A DNA stretch of 64,000 nucleotides from Opitutia bacterium. Lineage in GTDB: Bacteria; Verrucomicrobiota; Verrucomicrobiia; Opitutales; Opitutaceae. The stretch covers positions 1 to 64,000 of the forward strand of contig JACRHS010000001.1 in assembly GCA_016217595.1 (NCBI GenBank). Direction: 5' to 3'. Positions within the stretch are counted from its first letter, which is position 1. The number at the start of each line of letters is the position of its first letter. The notes beneath the pieces are model-generated. The model was not told where the DNA came from. It made no database searches and saw only the letters and a list, made by a program, of their open reading frames with translations. Shown in pieces: positions 19,898 to 29,217 of the stretch. The translations under genes and the position numbers were made by a program.

Positions 19898-21451
19898 TCA
19901 CGGAGCAGCCGGCTCTTCTTCCGGCAAGGGCTCGCCACGCGTTTCCGGTGCCCAGATCAACACCACGATCCCGCCCAGATACGCCGTGGCCATGAGGATC
20001 GCAGCCAGCCGGAATGCCGGGATCGTCGCCACCCCCTCCAGCGATTGCGCCAGCCCGCCCATCAGCAGCGGTCCGCTGATCGCCACAAACCGCGAGGCGT
20101 TGTAACAAAAGCCCGTGCCGGTCGAGCGGAGGCGCGTCGGAAACAACTCCGGAAAATAGATCGCATAACCGCCAAACACCGCCAGCGCACCGAACCCGAG
20201 CAGCGGGTACAGGTACCAAATTTGCTCGGGCGTGCGAAAAAAGTAGAACGTCGTCACCACGCTCGCCCACGCCAGCAGCAACGCCACGAAGAAAGACCGG
20301 CGCCGCCCGAAGCGCACTGTCCCAAACGTGAACGCCAGCACGCCGAAGAACGATCCCGCTTGTTGCAGCATAAGCGCCTTCGACTTGATCCGGGTTTTCT
20401 CGTCCTTCGTCACGGAGCGCCCGACCAGCTCTGCCAGCTTGGCCGTCTGCTCCGGGGTCAACGGCCGGGCCAGCGCCTCGGCGGGGGTCAGCTTCACGCC
20501 GGGCCAGAGCGTCTTGATGCAAAGCCGCGCCACCTGCTCGGCCTCGGTTGCGGAAAATCGGCGCGCCACCTCCGCCCGTTCCGTGGGTGCCGCCTGCAAC
20601 CAGGCCGTGACTTTCGGCCGCGTTTCCTGACTCAGCGTCGGGATGGTGGTGTCGATCAGCTCGGGGCTCCAATACACCGCGCCCCACAAGCCGATGATGC
20701 CCGCCAGCCCCAGGCCAAAGCCGACCAGCGTGCGCCTCCGCCAGCGCCCATCGGTAAACAATTCGCTCAACGCCCCGAAGTGGCTGCCGTCCTCGGTCGC
20801 ATGCGCCCGCGCCACGGTCCATTTCTCCGGCTCGCGCAACACCGCAAAAACCAAAAACGCCAGCAACGCCGGCAACGCGCCGATACAATAAAGCCCTTGC
20901 CAGCCCCACCGCGGCACCACCACGCCGAGCAGCCACGCCGCCAGCACCGTGCCCAGCGCCGAGAGCGCTTGGAGCAACCCCAGCATGTGCGTACGCGCCG
21001 CCGCCGGCATCGCCTCCGCGATCAGCGAAGCGCCCACGGCAAACTCGCCGCCGATGCCCAATCCCGTGAGAAACCGCCCGACACCGAAGAGCTGCCAGTT
21101 GGGCGCCAGCGCGCTCAGCCCCGTGCAGCCGGCATAAATCAGAATGGTCACCGCCATCGTTTTCACCCGGCCCCATTTGTCGCCGAGCACACCAAAAAAG
21201 AGCCCGCCGCACGCCCAGCCCGCGATGAACGCCGAGGTCACGAAACCGCCGATCCGGTTGATCTCCGCCTCGCCCGCCTGCGGCAGCAATTCCGTCAACG
21301 CGATGGAGCGCGTGATCGTGAAGACCTGTTGGTCCATCGTGTCGAACATCCACGCCAGCGCCGCGAGCGCGAACACCAGCCAATGGCGTCCGGTCATGTG
21401 CCGCCACCAAGCGCCGGAGGGAATAGGACTGGATATGTCAGTGGTGGGCAT
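19898..21451 (-). CDS. MFS transporter with a large central loop
   Basis: 517 residues with about 12 transmembrane segments. The MFS signature between TM2 and TM3 is FGVLGDKWGRVKTM, and TM4 has FLTGLGIGGEFAVGASLIAE, as in sugar or aromatic-acid/H+ symporters. Between TM6 and TM7 the loop is about 100 residues (near 260-360), charged and rich in Ala/Glu, far longer than usual. The cytoplasmic motif repeats as VRFGRRRSFF and the PELFPTRLRSTGTGF segment is typical of the SP/AAHS group. The C-terminal tail is acidic (EEEPAAP). Substrate unknown. It follows the hydrolase gene by 59 bp and precedes the flavodoxin gene. Confidence 0.88.
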   Translation of the reverse strand: MPTTDISSPIPSGAWWRHMTGRHWLVFALAALAWMFDTMDQQVFTITRSIALTELLPQAGEAEINRIGGFVTSAFIAGWACGGLFFGVLGDKWGRVKTMAVTILIYAGCTGLSALAPNWQLFGVGRFLTGLGIGGEFAVGASLIAEAMPAAARTHMLGLLQALSALGTVLAAWLLGVVVPRWGWQGLYCIGALPALLAFLVFAVLREPEKWTVARAHATEDGSHFGALSELFTDGRWRRRTLVGFGLGLAGIIGLWGAVYWSPELIDTTIPTLSQETRPKVTAWLQAAPTERAEVARRFSATEAEQVARLCIKTLWPGVKLTPAEALARPLTPEQTAKLAELVGRSVTKDEKTRIKSKALMLQQAGSFFGVLAFTFGTVRFGRRRSFFVALLLAWASVVTTFYFFRTPEQIWYLYPLLGFGALAVFGGYAIYFPELFPTRLRSTGTGFCYNASRFVAISGPLLMGGLAQSLEGVATIPAFRLAAILMATAYLGGIVVLIWAPETRGEPLPEEEPAAP

Positions 21452-21510
21452 GTCGCAGCCAGTGAGATCCGCAGTTCACACGACGACGCCGAGAAAAGCC
21501 AGTCGTTGTT

Positions 21511-22293
21511 TCATGCCCCCGCTCCATCATGCGCCAGCACCAGTCGCACCAACGCCGCGCGCGTTTCCATGTGGGGATTGTGCCCGGCCTCGGGAATCGT
21601 CTCCACCCGTGACGCGGGGAAATGCCGCGCAATCGCCGGCAGATCTTCGGGCAGCACGAAACGCGATTTGCCGCCCGCGATGACCAGCGTCGGGCCCTCG
21701 AAACGATCGTCGGGACGCAGCGAATCTTTGCCGAGCGCGCCGAGCTCGGCGGCCAGCACCGGTAGATTGACCGCCCAACGCCATTGGCCGGACTCGTCCT
21801 GCGCGAGGTTGGTCGCGAGAAATTTCCGCAGCGCCCAATCCGGCACCGCCGCCTCCAGCCGCGCCTCGGCATCGGTCCGGTTGCGCAGCTCCGCCAGCGG
21901 CAACGCCTGCATCGCGGCCAATTGCCGGCGCAGCGACGGCGACTCGTAATCCCGCGGCGCCACATCGACCGCGATCAGCCGCTCCACCCGCGCCGCGTGC
22001 CGGCAGGCGATGCGCATCGCGACTTTGCCGCCCATGCTATGGCCCATCAGCACCGCGCGCTCGATCCCTTGCGCATCGAGCCAGGCCAGCACGTCATCCG
22101 CCATCGCGGCAAACGTCATCTCGGCCGCATGCGGCGAACTACCATGGTTGCGCAGATCGAGCGCCAGCACGTGGTAACGCTCCGCCAGCTCGCGCCCGGC
22201 CGTCTGCCAGTTGCGCGACGAGCCGAGCAGCCCGTGCAGCACCACCAACGGCGGCCGCCCCGCCCCGCCCAGATCCCGATGAAAAAGAAGCAT
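21511..22293 (-). CDS. Alpha/beta hydrolase (YbfF-like esterase)
   Basis: 260 residues. The oxyanion region is PPLVVLHGLLGSSRNW, then DLRNHGSS. The nucleophile elbow is GHSMGG (Ser at about 95), the acid is probably the Asp of the PDDRFEGPTLVIAGG region, and the catalytic His is in PEAGHNPHMET. Length and motif spacing fit small esterases such as YbfF or haloperoxidase-like enzymes. It starts 98 bp from the divergent mutS gene and heads a probable operon with the MFS and flavodoxin-like genes. The substrate is not evident. Confidence 0.85.
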   Translation of the reverse strand: MLLFHRDLGGAGRPPLVVLHGLLGSSRNWQTAGRELAERYHVLALDLRNHGSSPHAAEMTFAAMADDVLAWLDAQGIERAVLMGHSMGGKVAMRIACRHAARVERLIAVDVAPRDYESPSLRRQLAAMQALPLAELRNRTDAEARLEAAVPDWALRKFLATNLAQDESGQWRWAVNLPVLAAELGALGKDSLRPDDRFEGPTLVIAGGKSRFVLPEDLPAIARHFPASRVETIPEAGHNPHMETRAALVRLVLAHDGAGA

Positions 22294-22391
22294 CCGCTCC
22301 AGATGTCAGAGCCCCGCCGCCGGGCGCCAGACATTTTTGCCTGCGAGCTTGCCTCGCCGCCTGCCGCGCGCTGCCATCGGCGGCCTTCGCC

Positions 22392-24950
22392 ATGTCCACC
22401 GACGCCGAGAAACTCACCCCGATGATGCAACAATACTTCGAGGTGAAACGCGGTCTGCCGCGCGACACCCTGCTGCTCTTCCGGCTCGGCGATTTCTACG
22501 AGTTGTTCTTCGACGATGCCGTCGTCGCTTCGCGCCTGCTCGGGCTCACGCTCACCAAACGCCAGGAGCATCCGATGGCCGGCCTGCCGTTTCACGCCGC
22601 CGACACCTACGTGGGCAAGCTCCTCGCCGCGGGCAAGAAGGTCGCCATCTGCGACCAGCAGGAGGCCGCCAAACCCGGCAAGCTCGTGAAACGCGAGCTC
22701 ACGCGCATCCTCACGCCCGGCACCACGCTCGCCGCGAGCCAGGTCGACGCCCAGCGCAACCACTACCTAGCGGCCCTCTCGCTCGACGCGCGCGGCCTGC
22801 ACACCGCCTGGCTCGACCTCACCACCGGCGAGTTCCGCGTCGCCACCGATCCGCACATCGAAAACCTCCTGCCGGTGCTCACCGCGCTGGAGCCGCGCGA
22901 GCTGCTCGTCGCCGAGGGCGAACTCGCCCGCTGGCAGGCCGCGCCGCACGACCAGACCGCCGTGCACGCGCTCCACCGCTTCTGCCTGGACCGGCTTTGC
23001 ACCGAGCTGCCGGCATTTCATTTTGAAACCGCCACCGGCGCGAAAACCGTCCTCGACGGCCTCGGCGTGTTGAATCTCGAAGGCTTCGGCCTCGCGCCCG
23101 ATCACCCGGCGCTCGGTCCGGCCGGGACGCTCGTGTACTACGCCAGCGAGAGCCTCTGCGCCAAACCCGAGAACCTCCGCTCGCTCCAGGAATACCGCAG
23201 CGGCGGCGCGCTCCTGCTCGACCCCGCCAGCCTGCGCAATCTGGAGATTTTCCAATCCATCCGCGGCGGCCGCGAAGGTTCGCTCTTCGGCGCGATCAAC
23301 CGCACCGTTACCGCCGCCGGCGCACGCCTGCTCGAACGCTGGCTCGCCACACCCACGCTGGAGTTGGCGGAAATTCAGCGCCGCCAGGCCATCGTCGGCG
23401 AATTGCTCGCCCAGCCGCCCGGCCTCGCCGCGCTGCGCGAGGCGCTCGGCTCGGTGCGCGACATCCCGCGCATCCTCGGCCGGCTGCAAAACCGCCTGCG
23501 CAATCCGCGCGAACTCGGCGGCGTCAACGACACGCTCGCGCAAATCCCCGGCCTCAAGGCCACGCTGGCCGGCTTTGGCTCCGACACGCCGCTGGCCGCG
23601 CTCGCGGCGCAGTTGCAGGAATTGCCCGAGCTGCGCGCCCTGCTGGCCCGCGCGCTGGCCGACGAGTTGCCCGCCGATCTCAACGACGGCCACTTCATCC
23701 GCACCGGTTACGACCCCGAGCTCGACCGCCTGCGCAGCCTCACCACCGACAACAAAACGTGGCTCTCCGATTTGGAGCGCACCGAGCAGGAGCGCACCGG
23801 CATCAAGAGCCTGAAGGTGCGTTTCAACTCCGTCTTCGGGTACTACATCGAGGTCACCAGGGCCAATCTCCACCTCGTCCCCTCCGACTACATCCGCAAG
23901 CAGACCACGGCCAATGGCGAGCGGTACGTCACCGAAGCGCTCAAGCTGAAGGAAAAGGAAATTTTCCACGCCGAGGAAAACGCCCTCGCGCGCGAGAAGG
24001 AGCTGTTCGCCCAGCTCGTCGCTCTCGTGCTCGACGACTCGCTCGCGCTCGCGCACACCGCCGACGCCCTCGCCGAACTCGACGTGCTCGCCGGCTGGGC
24101 CGGACTCGCGCGCGAGTGGGATTACTGCCGGCCCGAGCTCGACGAGAGCGACGTGCTCGACATCGCCGAAGGCCGCCATCCCGTCGTCGAGCAGATGTTG
24201 AAAAACGAGCGCCACGGGCTCGCCGGCGCCACCGCCTTCGTGCCCAACGACGCGCTCCTCGCATGCAGCGACGCGCAGATTCTCCTGCTCACGGGCCCCA
24301 ACATGGCCGGCAAGTCCACCTACATCCGGCAGGTGGCGTTGATCACCCTGCTCGCGCAGATCGGCTGCTGGACCCCGGCGAAACGCTGCCGCGTGGGACT
24401 CGTGGACCGCATTTTCTCGCGCGTCGGCGCCAGCGACGATCTCGCCCGCGGCAATTCCACATTCATGGTCGAGATGAACGAGACCGCCAACATCCTCAAC
24501 AACGCCACCGACCGCAGCCTGATCATCCTCGACGAAATCGGCCGCGGCACCTCGACCTACGACGGGCTGAGCATCGCGTGGGCGGTGGTGGAGCACCTGC
24601 ACCGCGACGCCACCCGCGGCCCGCGCACGCTGTTCGCCACGCACTATCAGGAGCTCACCCAGCTGGACAAACACCTGCTGCGCCTGCGCAACTGCTCCGT
24701 CGCCGTCAAAGAGTGGAACGACGACATCATTTTCGTGCGCCGCGTCGTCCCCGGCGCCGCCGATCGCAGCTACGGCATCCAGGTCGCGCGTCTCGCCGGC
24801 CTGCCACTGAGCGTGATCGACCGCGCCAAGACCATTCTGACGAAGCTCGAAAGCGACGACACCTCGGTCGAACTGCCCGCGCCCAAAGCACAGCCGAAGA
24901 AGCGGCTCACGGTGAAGCCCGCGGACGACCACCAGCTCAATTTGCTTTGA
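22392..24950 (+). CDS. mutS: DNA mismatch repair protein MutS
   Basis: 852 residues, the normal MutS1 length. The mismatch-reading Phe-x-Glu is present in GDFYELFFDDA (Phe35, Glu37). The connector and lever/clamp domains follow. The ATPase has Walker A GPNMAGKST (635-643), Walker B SLIILDEIGRGTSTYDGLSIA, and the helix-turn-helix dimerisation region near YGIQVARLAGLP. The C-terminal tail is short (DDHQLNLL). It recognises base mismatches and small loops and recruits MutL. It is transcribed alone, divergent from the hydrolase gene. No mutL lies nearby. Confidence 0.97.
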   Translation: MSTDAEKLTPMMQQYFEVKRGLPRDTLLLFRLGDFYELFFDDAVVASRLLGLTLTKRQEHPMAGLPFHAADTYVGKLLAAGKKVAICDQQEAAKPGKLVKRELTRILTPGTTLAASQVDAQRNHYLAALSLDARGLHTAWLDLTTGEFRVATDPHIENLLPVLTALEPRELLVAEGELARWQAAPHDQTAVHALHRFCLDRLCTELPAFHFETATGAKTVLDGLGVLNLEGFGLAPDHPALGPAGTLVYYASESLCAKPENLRSLQEYRSGGALLLDPASLRNLEIFQSIRGGREGSLFGAINRTVTAAGARLLERWLATPTLELAEIQRRQAIVGELLAQPPGLAALREALGSVRDIPRILGRLQNRLRNPRELGGVNDTLAQIPGLKATLAGFGSDTPLAALAAQLQELPELRALLARALADELPADLNDGHFIRTGYDPELDRLRSLTTDNKTWLSDLERTEQERTGIKSLKVRFNSVFGYYIEVTRANLHLVPSDYIRKQTTANGERYVTEALKLKEKEIFHAEENALAREKELFAQLVALVLDDSLALAHTADALAELDVLAGWAGLAREWDYCRPELDESDVLDIAEGRHPVVEQMLKNERHGLAGATAFVPNDALLACSDAQILLLTGPNMAGKSTYIRQVALITLLAQIGCWTPAKRCRVGLVDRIFSRVGASDDLARGNSTFMVEMNETANILNNATDRSLIILDEIGRGTSTYDGLSIAWAVVEHLHRDATRGPRTLFATHYQELTQLDKHLLRLRNCSVAVKEWNDDIIFVRRVVPGAADRSYGIQVARLAGLPLSVIDRAKTILTKLESDDTSVELPAPKAQPKKRLTVKPADDHQLNLL

Positions 24951-24959
24951 GCAGGCACG

Positions 24960-24990
24960 CGCCCCGGCGCGTTACGCCAGCACCGGGGCG
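24960..24990. terminator. Possible bidirectional terminator between mutS and the CBS gene
   Basis: The arms CGCCCCGG (24960-24967) and CCGGGGCG (24983-24990) form an 8-bp GC stem with a 15-base loop between two convergent genes. There is no clear T tract in either direction, so intrinsic termination is uncertain. Confidence 0.4.
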
Positions 24991-25012
24991 GCAAAACCAG
25001 AGACGCCTCGCG

Positions 25013-25459
25013 TCAGATGTCGTTGCGACCGGTCTCGATGAACTCTTCCAGCCGCTCGGCTTTCACGCTGTTGCAGTCGGCGATGTAGCGCATGATATCG
25101 CGCACCGACAGCACGCCGATCAGCCGACCGTGATCCATCACCGGCAGATGTCGGAAATGGCGTCCGGTGTGTTGATCCATCACTTCCTCCACCGTGCTGG
25201 CAGCATCGATGGTGACCGGATCGCGCGTCATCACGTGAGCGATCGGGGTCGACCGCGGATCGCGGTTGGCGCCGACGACACGCACGAGCACATCGCGTTC
25301 AGTAAAGATGCCGACAAGCTTGTCGCCATCCATGACCAGCACATCGCCGGTCCGCCGTTTATTCATCTCCTGCACTGCCTCGGAGACAGTGACATTGGAG
25401 GCTACGCTGAATATCTCTTCACCTTTCTTTTCCAGGATCGTGGATATTGGGGCATTCAT
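25013..25459 (-). CDS. CBS-domain pair protein
   Basis: 148 residues made almost wholly of two CBS domains. The first covers about 18-75 (VSEAVQEMNKRRTGDVLVMD, LVGIFTERDVLVRVV), the second about 80-135 (VMTRDPVTIDAASTVEEVM, LIGVLSVRDIMRYIA). Such stand-alone pairs bind adenine nucleotides and regulate partners. No partner is fused or adjacent, since the gene ends against mutS and begins after the dcw terminator. There is no transmembrane segment. Regulatory target unknown. Confidence 0.9.
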   Translation of the reverse strand: MNAPISTILEKKGEEIFSVASNVTVSEAVQEMNKRRTGDVLVMDGDKLVGIFTERDVLVRVVGANRDPRSTPIAHVMTRDPVTIDAASTVEEVMDQHTGRHFRHLPVMDHGRLIGVLSVRDIMRYIADCNSVKAERLEEFIETGRNDI

Positions 25460-25659
25460 GTTTAGGGTAGGTTAACTAGAACGTCCCGGTTTTTAGCAGG
25501 CACCCCTCCAACAGACAACCCCTATCCCGAGAGCGAAGTGAGCTAATACGTTTCTTATTTCTGAATATTATCAAAGCTCAGAAGACACGCCTAGGCCTTG
25601 CGAAAATCTCCGCCACACTTCGATCACGCAATAGGGTCCCGGCTCGCAATCTCCCCGCG

Positions 25660-25683
25660 AAAAATCAGCCGCAACTTGCAGCT
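25660..25683 (-). terminator. Terminator directly after ftsZ (end of the dcw cluster)
   Basis: On the minus strand AGCTGC, loop AAGTT, GCGGCT (one G-U pair) is followed by GATTTTT. It begins 2 bp after the ftsZ stop codon and marks the end of the cell wall operon. A weak-to-moderate intrinsic terminator. Confidence 0.6.
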
Positions 25684-25684
25684 C

Positions 25685-26995
25685 TCACAACACGATCCGC
25701 ACGCCTTTGCGCAGGTAGGTCGGAACATCGAGGTCCTGGCCTTCGAAGAGATTGCGATCCGTGTGCTCGAAATGGCCGCGCGCTTCGAGTTCGCCAAAGG
25801 TGAATTCGTTCTGGTCGGCCTTGGCCCGCGCAGCGGCGGCCTCGGCTTTGGCGGCGGCTTCACTTTTGGCCGCCGGCTCCACTTTAACCGATGGATTGGT
25901 CGCTGTGCCCGCGGGTGCCGCGGGCGTTTCCGTCGGCGCAGCCGCTTTTGCCGTTTGCGGACGGGCGCGCGGCGTCACAGACGGTCGGCGCATCGCCATG
26001 CCGCGCCCACTGAGATCCGTCGTGCCGAGCACGCACACTTCCACGCGTCCCTGCATCGCTTCGTCGATTACGGCGCCCATCACCACATGGGAATCTTTGC
26101 CGAATTGCTCGGTGACGGCGGACATCAGCTCGTTGACTTTCGGCAGCGTGAGGTCGGGACCGCCGGTGATGTTGACCAACAAGCGGTCGGCTTTGCGGGT
26201 AAACTCCGGCGTGGCCAGCAGCGGGCACATTTTCAGGCTCGCGATCGCCTGCGCCACCGCCGCCTCGCCCTCGCCGGCCCCGAGACCGAAGAGTGTCTTG
26301 CCGCCGCGCGTCTGGAACGCCTGCCGCAAGGTGGCAAAATCGAGGTTGATCAACCCGGTGCGAAAGAGCATCGCCCAGATCGATTTCACGCCGCGCCCGA
26401 TCCACGCGTCGGCGCGCGCAAATGCATCGAGCACGGTCTCGTTGTCCGCGCCTTCCTGCATGAGCACGTCGTTGGGCAGCGGGATGACGGCGTCGCACAC
26501 GCGGCGCATCGCTTGCAGCGCATCCTCGGCCTGTTTCAGCCGGCGGCCGCCCTCGAAACTGAACGGCATGGTGACAAAGGCGATGACGAGCGCGCCCTGC
26601 TCGGTGGCGATCTCCGCCACCACGGGCGCCGCGCCACTGCCGGTGCCGCCGCCCATGCCGGCGACGAGAAACACGAGGTCTCGATCCCTCACCACCGCGG
26701 CGATTTTCTCCCGGTCGGCCTCGGCCGCCTCGCGTCCGAGCTCGGCATCGCCGCCGGCGCCGAGACCGCGCGTGATGCCGGCGCCGATCAGCACTTTTTC
26801 CTGCACCGGCGAGCTGGAGAGCGCCTGCATGTCGGTGTTGACCACCGCGAGTTGCATGCGGTCGAGGTTGTCCATCTTCAACCGATCCACGGCATTCGAG
26901 CCCGCGCCGCCGATGCCGACGATCTGGAGCGCGATGGTGCGGTCGGTGAGCAGCGGATTTTCGAGCGGCAACTCGTTGGGCGAGGACTGGCTCAT
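25685..26995 (-). CDS. ftsZ: Cell division GTPase FtsZ
   Basis: 436 residues. GTP-binding elements are IVGIGGAGSNAVDRL (25-39) and the tubulin signature GMGGGTGSG (113-121); VTMPFSFEGGRR follows. The T7 synergy loop is INLDFATLRQAF; the usual N-x-D-F is kept. After a variable Ala/Glu-rich linker (about 330-400) the C-terminal peptide DLDVPTYLRKG matches the conserved tail that binds FtsA. It polymerises into the Z-ring. It is the last gene of the dcw cluster, 3 bp after ftsA. Its presence separates this lineage from the ftsZ-less Chlamydiae and most Planctomycetes. Confidence 0.97.
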   Translation of the reverse strand: MSQSSPNELPLENPLLTDRTIALQIVGIGGAGSNAVDRLKMDNLDRMQLAVVNTDMQALSSSPVQEKVLIGAGITRGLGAGGDAELGREAAEADREKIAAVVRDRDLVFLVAGMGGGTGSGAAPVVAEIATEQGALVIAFVTMPFSFEGGRRLKQAEDALQAMRRVCDAVIPLPNDVLMQEGADNETVLDAFARADAWIGRGVKSIWAMLFRTGLINLDFATLRQAFQTRGGKTLFGLGAGEGEAAVAQAIASLKMCPLLATPEFTRKADRLLVNITGGPDLTLPKVNELMSAVTEQFGKDSHVVMGAVIDEAMQGRVEVCVLGTTDLSGRGMAMRRPSVTPRARPQTAKAAAPTETPAAPAGTATNPSVKVEPAAKSEAAAKAEAAAARAKADQNEFTFGELEARGHFEHTDRNLFEGQDLDVPTYLRKGVRIVL

Positions 26996-26998
26996 GGA

Positions 26999-28207
26999 TC
27001 AGGTTTTCGCGAAAAGTTTTTGGAAGAAACCGAGCTTGCCCCGCGCCGGCCGCGGATGGCGCTCGGCCTGGGAGGCGAGTCCGTAATAGAGCAGCCCCAA
27101 CGCCGTGCTGAAGCTTGGGTCGCGCAAATTCTCGCTGACCGACGGCGGCGGCTCGCCGAGGTGGGCCGGCACGCCAAATACCTTGGCGGCGCATTCGGCG
27201 ATGGCGGGAAGCTTGGCGGTGCCGCCGGTGAGCGTCACGCCCGCGGCGCAGGTTTCCGGCGCGAACGCCGTGCCGAGTTTTTTCTTCACCACCTCGAAAA
27301 TCTCCCACGTGCGCGTCGCCGTGATCTGTTCCAACGCCTGCCGGGGGAACTGACGGTCGCCGATGGCAAAGTTGCCATCGAGCCACACTTTGTCGCCCTT
27401 GGCGCCGGGCGACACCAGGGCGCGGCCGTGGCGCAGCTTGAGTTTTTCCGCCTGTCCCTCGGTGAGCCGGAGGCCGAGCGCGAGATCGTTGGTGAGGTGC
27501 GCGCCGCCCACCGGCAACACACCGGTAATGTAGGGCACGCCGTCGCGGTAGAGCACGAAATCGGTGGTACCGGCACCGATGTCGATGGCGAGCACGCCGT
27601 GCTGCCGGTCCTCCGCGGTCGTCACCATGTGGCCAGAGGCGAGGCTCGCGAGCACCAGCTCCCGCACCTCCAAATTAAAACCGCGGATCACGTGGATGTT
27701 GTCGGCGAGTTTGTTTTCCTGGCCGTGCACGATCCAGTAACCGACTTCCAGCCGCCGGCCCACCAGATGCTCGGGGCTGCCGGGCACCACGCGTCCGTCG
27801 ACGCGAAACGGCCGGCGGATGTTGTGCACGACCATGCGCCCGGGCGGCAATTCCTTGGCGGTGGCGAGCCGGCACACGGTATCGATGTCGTGCGCGCTCA
27901 CCATGTTGTCGGCCGCGCGGACGTTGACCGCCTCTTCGTTGTAGAAACCCTCCAGATGGCTGCCGGTCTGCGCGAGGAAAACGTAGTCGATGCGCTCGCC
28001 CGCGCTCTGCTCGGCGGCTTCGAGCGCGCTGTGCGTGCACTCGCTGGCGGCCTTGTAGTCGACGACGGTGCCCTTGATGACGCCGCGCGACTGGCACTCG
28101 CCATAGCCGATGATGGCGAGCTCGCGGCCGGTGAATTCGCCGACGAGGGCGGTGACTTTGGCAGTGCCGATTTCGACGGCGCCGATGAAGCGTGGTCTGG
28201 AACTCAC
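26999..28207 (-). CDS. ftsA: Cell division protein FtsA
   Basis: 402 residues of the actin/Hsp70 ATPase fold. Phosphate loops are EIGTAKVTALVGE near the start and LAIDIGAGTTDFVLY at about 195-210; the adenosine motif is VTLTGGTAKLPAI. The inserted 1C domain follows the first strand set. The last residues (GKLGFFQKLFAKT) form an amphipathic membrane-targeting helix. FtsA anchors FtsZ filaments to the membrane. The start ATG overlaps the ftsQ stop by 4 bp. Confidence 0.95.
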   Translation of the reverse strand: MSSRPRFIGAVEIGTAKVTALVGEFTGRELAIIGYGECQSRGVIKGTVVDYKAASECTHSALEAAEQSAGERIDYVFLAQTGSHLEGFYNEEAVNVRAADNMVSAHDIDTVCRLATAKELPPGRMVVHNIRRPFRVDGRVVPGSPEHLVGRRLEVGYWIVHGQENKLADNIHVIRGFNLEVRELVLASLASGHMVTTAEDRQHGVLAIDIGAGTTDFVLYRDGVPYITGVLPVGGAHLTNDLALGLRLTEGQAEKLKLRHGRALVSPGAKGDKVWLDGNFAIGDRQFPRQALEQITATRTWEIFEVVKKKLGTAFAPETCAAGVTLTGGTAKLPAIAECAAKVFGVPAHLGEPPPSVSENLRDPSFSTALGLLYYGLASQAERHPRPARGKLGFFQKLFAKT

Positions 28208-29217
28208 GGAGAAGTGGAAGCGCGCAGGAAGTTGGGAAAGGCGGGCAAAACGGGCTTGGTGGCCGGATCTGCAACCGGCTTCGGCGCCGCGACGGCGCGC
28301 GACGGTGTGGGTGCGGGCAACGCGCCCACCACCACCGGCACATGGCTGCCGAGACTCAGGTCGACCTTGGTCATGGGAGCAACCGCGGAGGGCCGCAGCT
28401 CGTCGCGAATTTTGTCGAGCTTGGCGAGTTGCCGGAAGAAGTCGTCCTTGGTCGTGAACACCACGGTGCGAATTTCCGACGTGCGCACCTCGATCAGGTG
28501 ATCCGTGGCAAACCGCGCGAGCGACACCGCCTCGAACGTCCGGTACAAATGATCCGCCTCAAGATGGGCGCGCGCCAGCAATTCCGCCACCACGTCCATC
28601 CCGCCGATGGGCGCAAAGCCATCGCCGCGCCGCATCAGCCGCGCGTCGCCCAGATCGAGCCAGGGCAACGTGCCACGCGTATCGGCCGCGTGCCCCTCGC
28701 CCTCGAACACGATGCCATCGCGCGCCACGAGAAATTCGCGCAACTGGCCGTCGCGGGATTGCGCCATCAACCGCGCCACCGGCACGCGTTCGTTTATCGT
28801 GACGTGCAGCGCATCGGGAAACGACTTGGTCAGCACCGCCGCGCGCACCTGGCTGCACGCGAGCAACCGTTCCTGCGCCTTGGCCAGATCGAGTTCCACC
28901 AAGCTCACGCCCTTCGGCAAAGCGAGCTGGCGGGTCAGCCACGCCTCGTTGAGCGGTCCGTCGCTGGTCAGCCGCAACGTCCGCACCGGCACCGCCTGCG
29001 TCGCCGTGGCGAGCCGTTTCGGATTGTGATCAATCACCGTGTAAACTTCCACCGCCGCCCAGATCGCCGCGCCGCCCAGCACGAGCCCGCCGAGCGTCTT
29101 GGCCACCGCCAGCGCGTGGCGCCGCCGTCCCGACTTCGACATCGCGCGCGGTTGCACTTCCTGGGGGATGTCCCGCCAGGAGCGCGCCGAGGGAAGTGTC
29201 TGGGAGGAGTCGCTCAT
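28204..29217 (-). CDS. ftsQ: Divisome protein FtsQ-like (POTRA domain)
   Basis: 337 residues from the ATG at 29217, which overlaps the ddl stop. A cytoplasmic basic segment precedes one transmembrane helix (about 38-58, VAKTLGGLVLGGAAIWAAVE). A POTRA domain follows (VPVRTLRLTSDGPLNEAWLT to FPDALHVTINERVPVARL), then the FtsQ beta domain to about 280. The C-terminal 50 residues are Pro/Ala-rich. Sequence conservation is low as usual, but the position between ddl and ftsA supports the call. It should bridge FtsA/FtsZ with the FtsL/FtsB, FtsW and FtsI group. Confidence 0.88.
   Translation of the reverse strand: MSDSSQTLPSARSWRDIPQEVQPRAMSKSGRRRHALAVAKTLGGLVLGGAAIWAAVEVYTVIDHNPKRLATATQAVPVRTLRLTSDGPLNEAWLTRQLALPKGVSLVELDLAKAQERLLACSQVRAAVLTKSFPDALHVTINERVPVARLMAQSRDGQLREFLVARDGIVFEGEGHAADTRGTLPWLDLGDARLMRRGDGFAPIGGMDVVAELLARAHLEADHLYRTFEAVSLARFATDHLIEVRTSEIRTVVFTTKDDFFRQLAKLDKIRDELRPSAVAPMTKVDLSLGSHVPVVVGALPAPTPSRAVAAPKPVADPATKPVLPAFPNFLRASTSP

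Noticed and set aside
19844-21949. A 701-codon plus-strand frame opposite the MFS and hydrolase genes, and a 692-codon minus frame joining the MFS region to the flavodoxin gene
   Set aside because: Both are shadows of the MFS gene in other frames, of extreme Arg/Ala/Gln or Gly/Arg composition. The genuine MFS frame has transmembrane segments and family motifs.
22767-24932. A 721-codon minus-strand frame opposite mutS
   Set aside because: It is antisense to an unmistakable MutS and has low-complexity Gly/Glu/Val composition.
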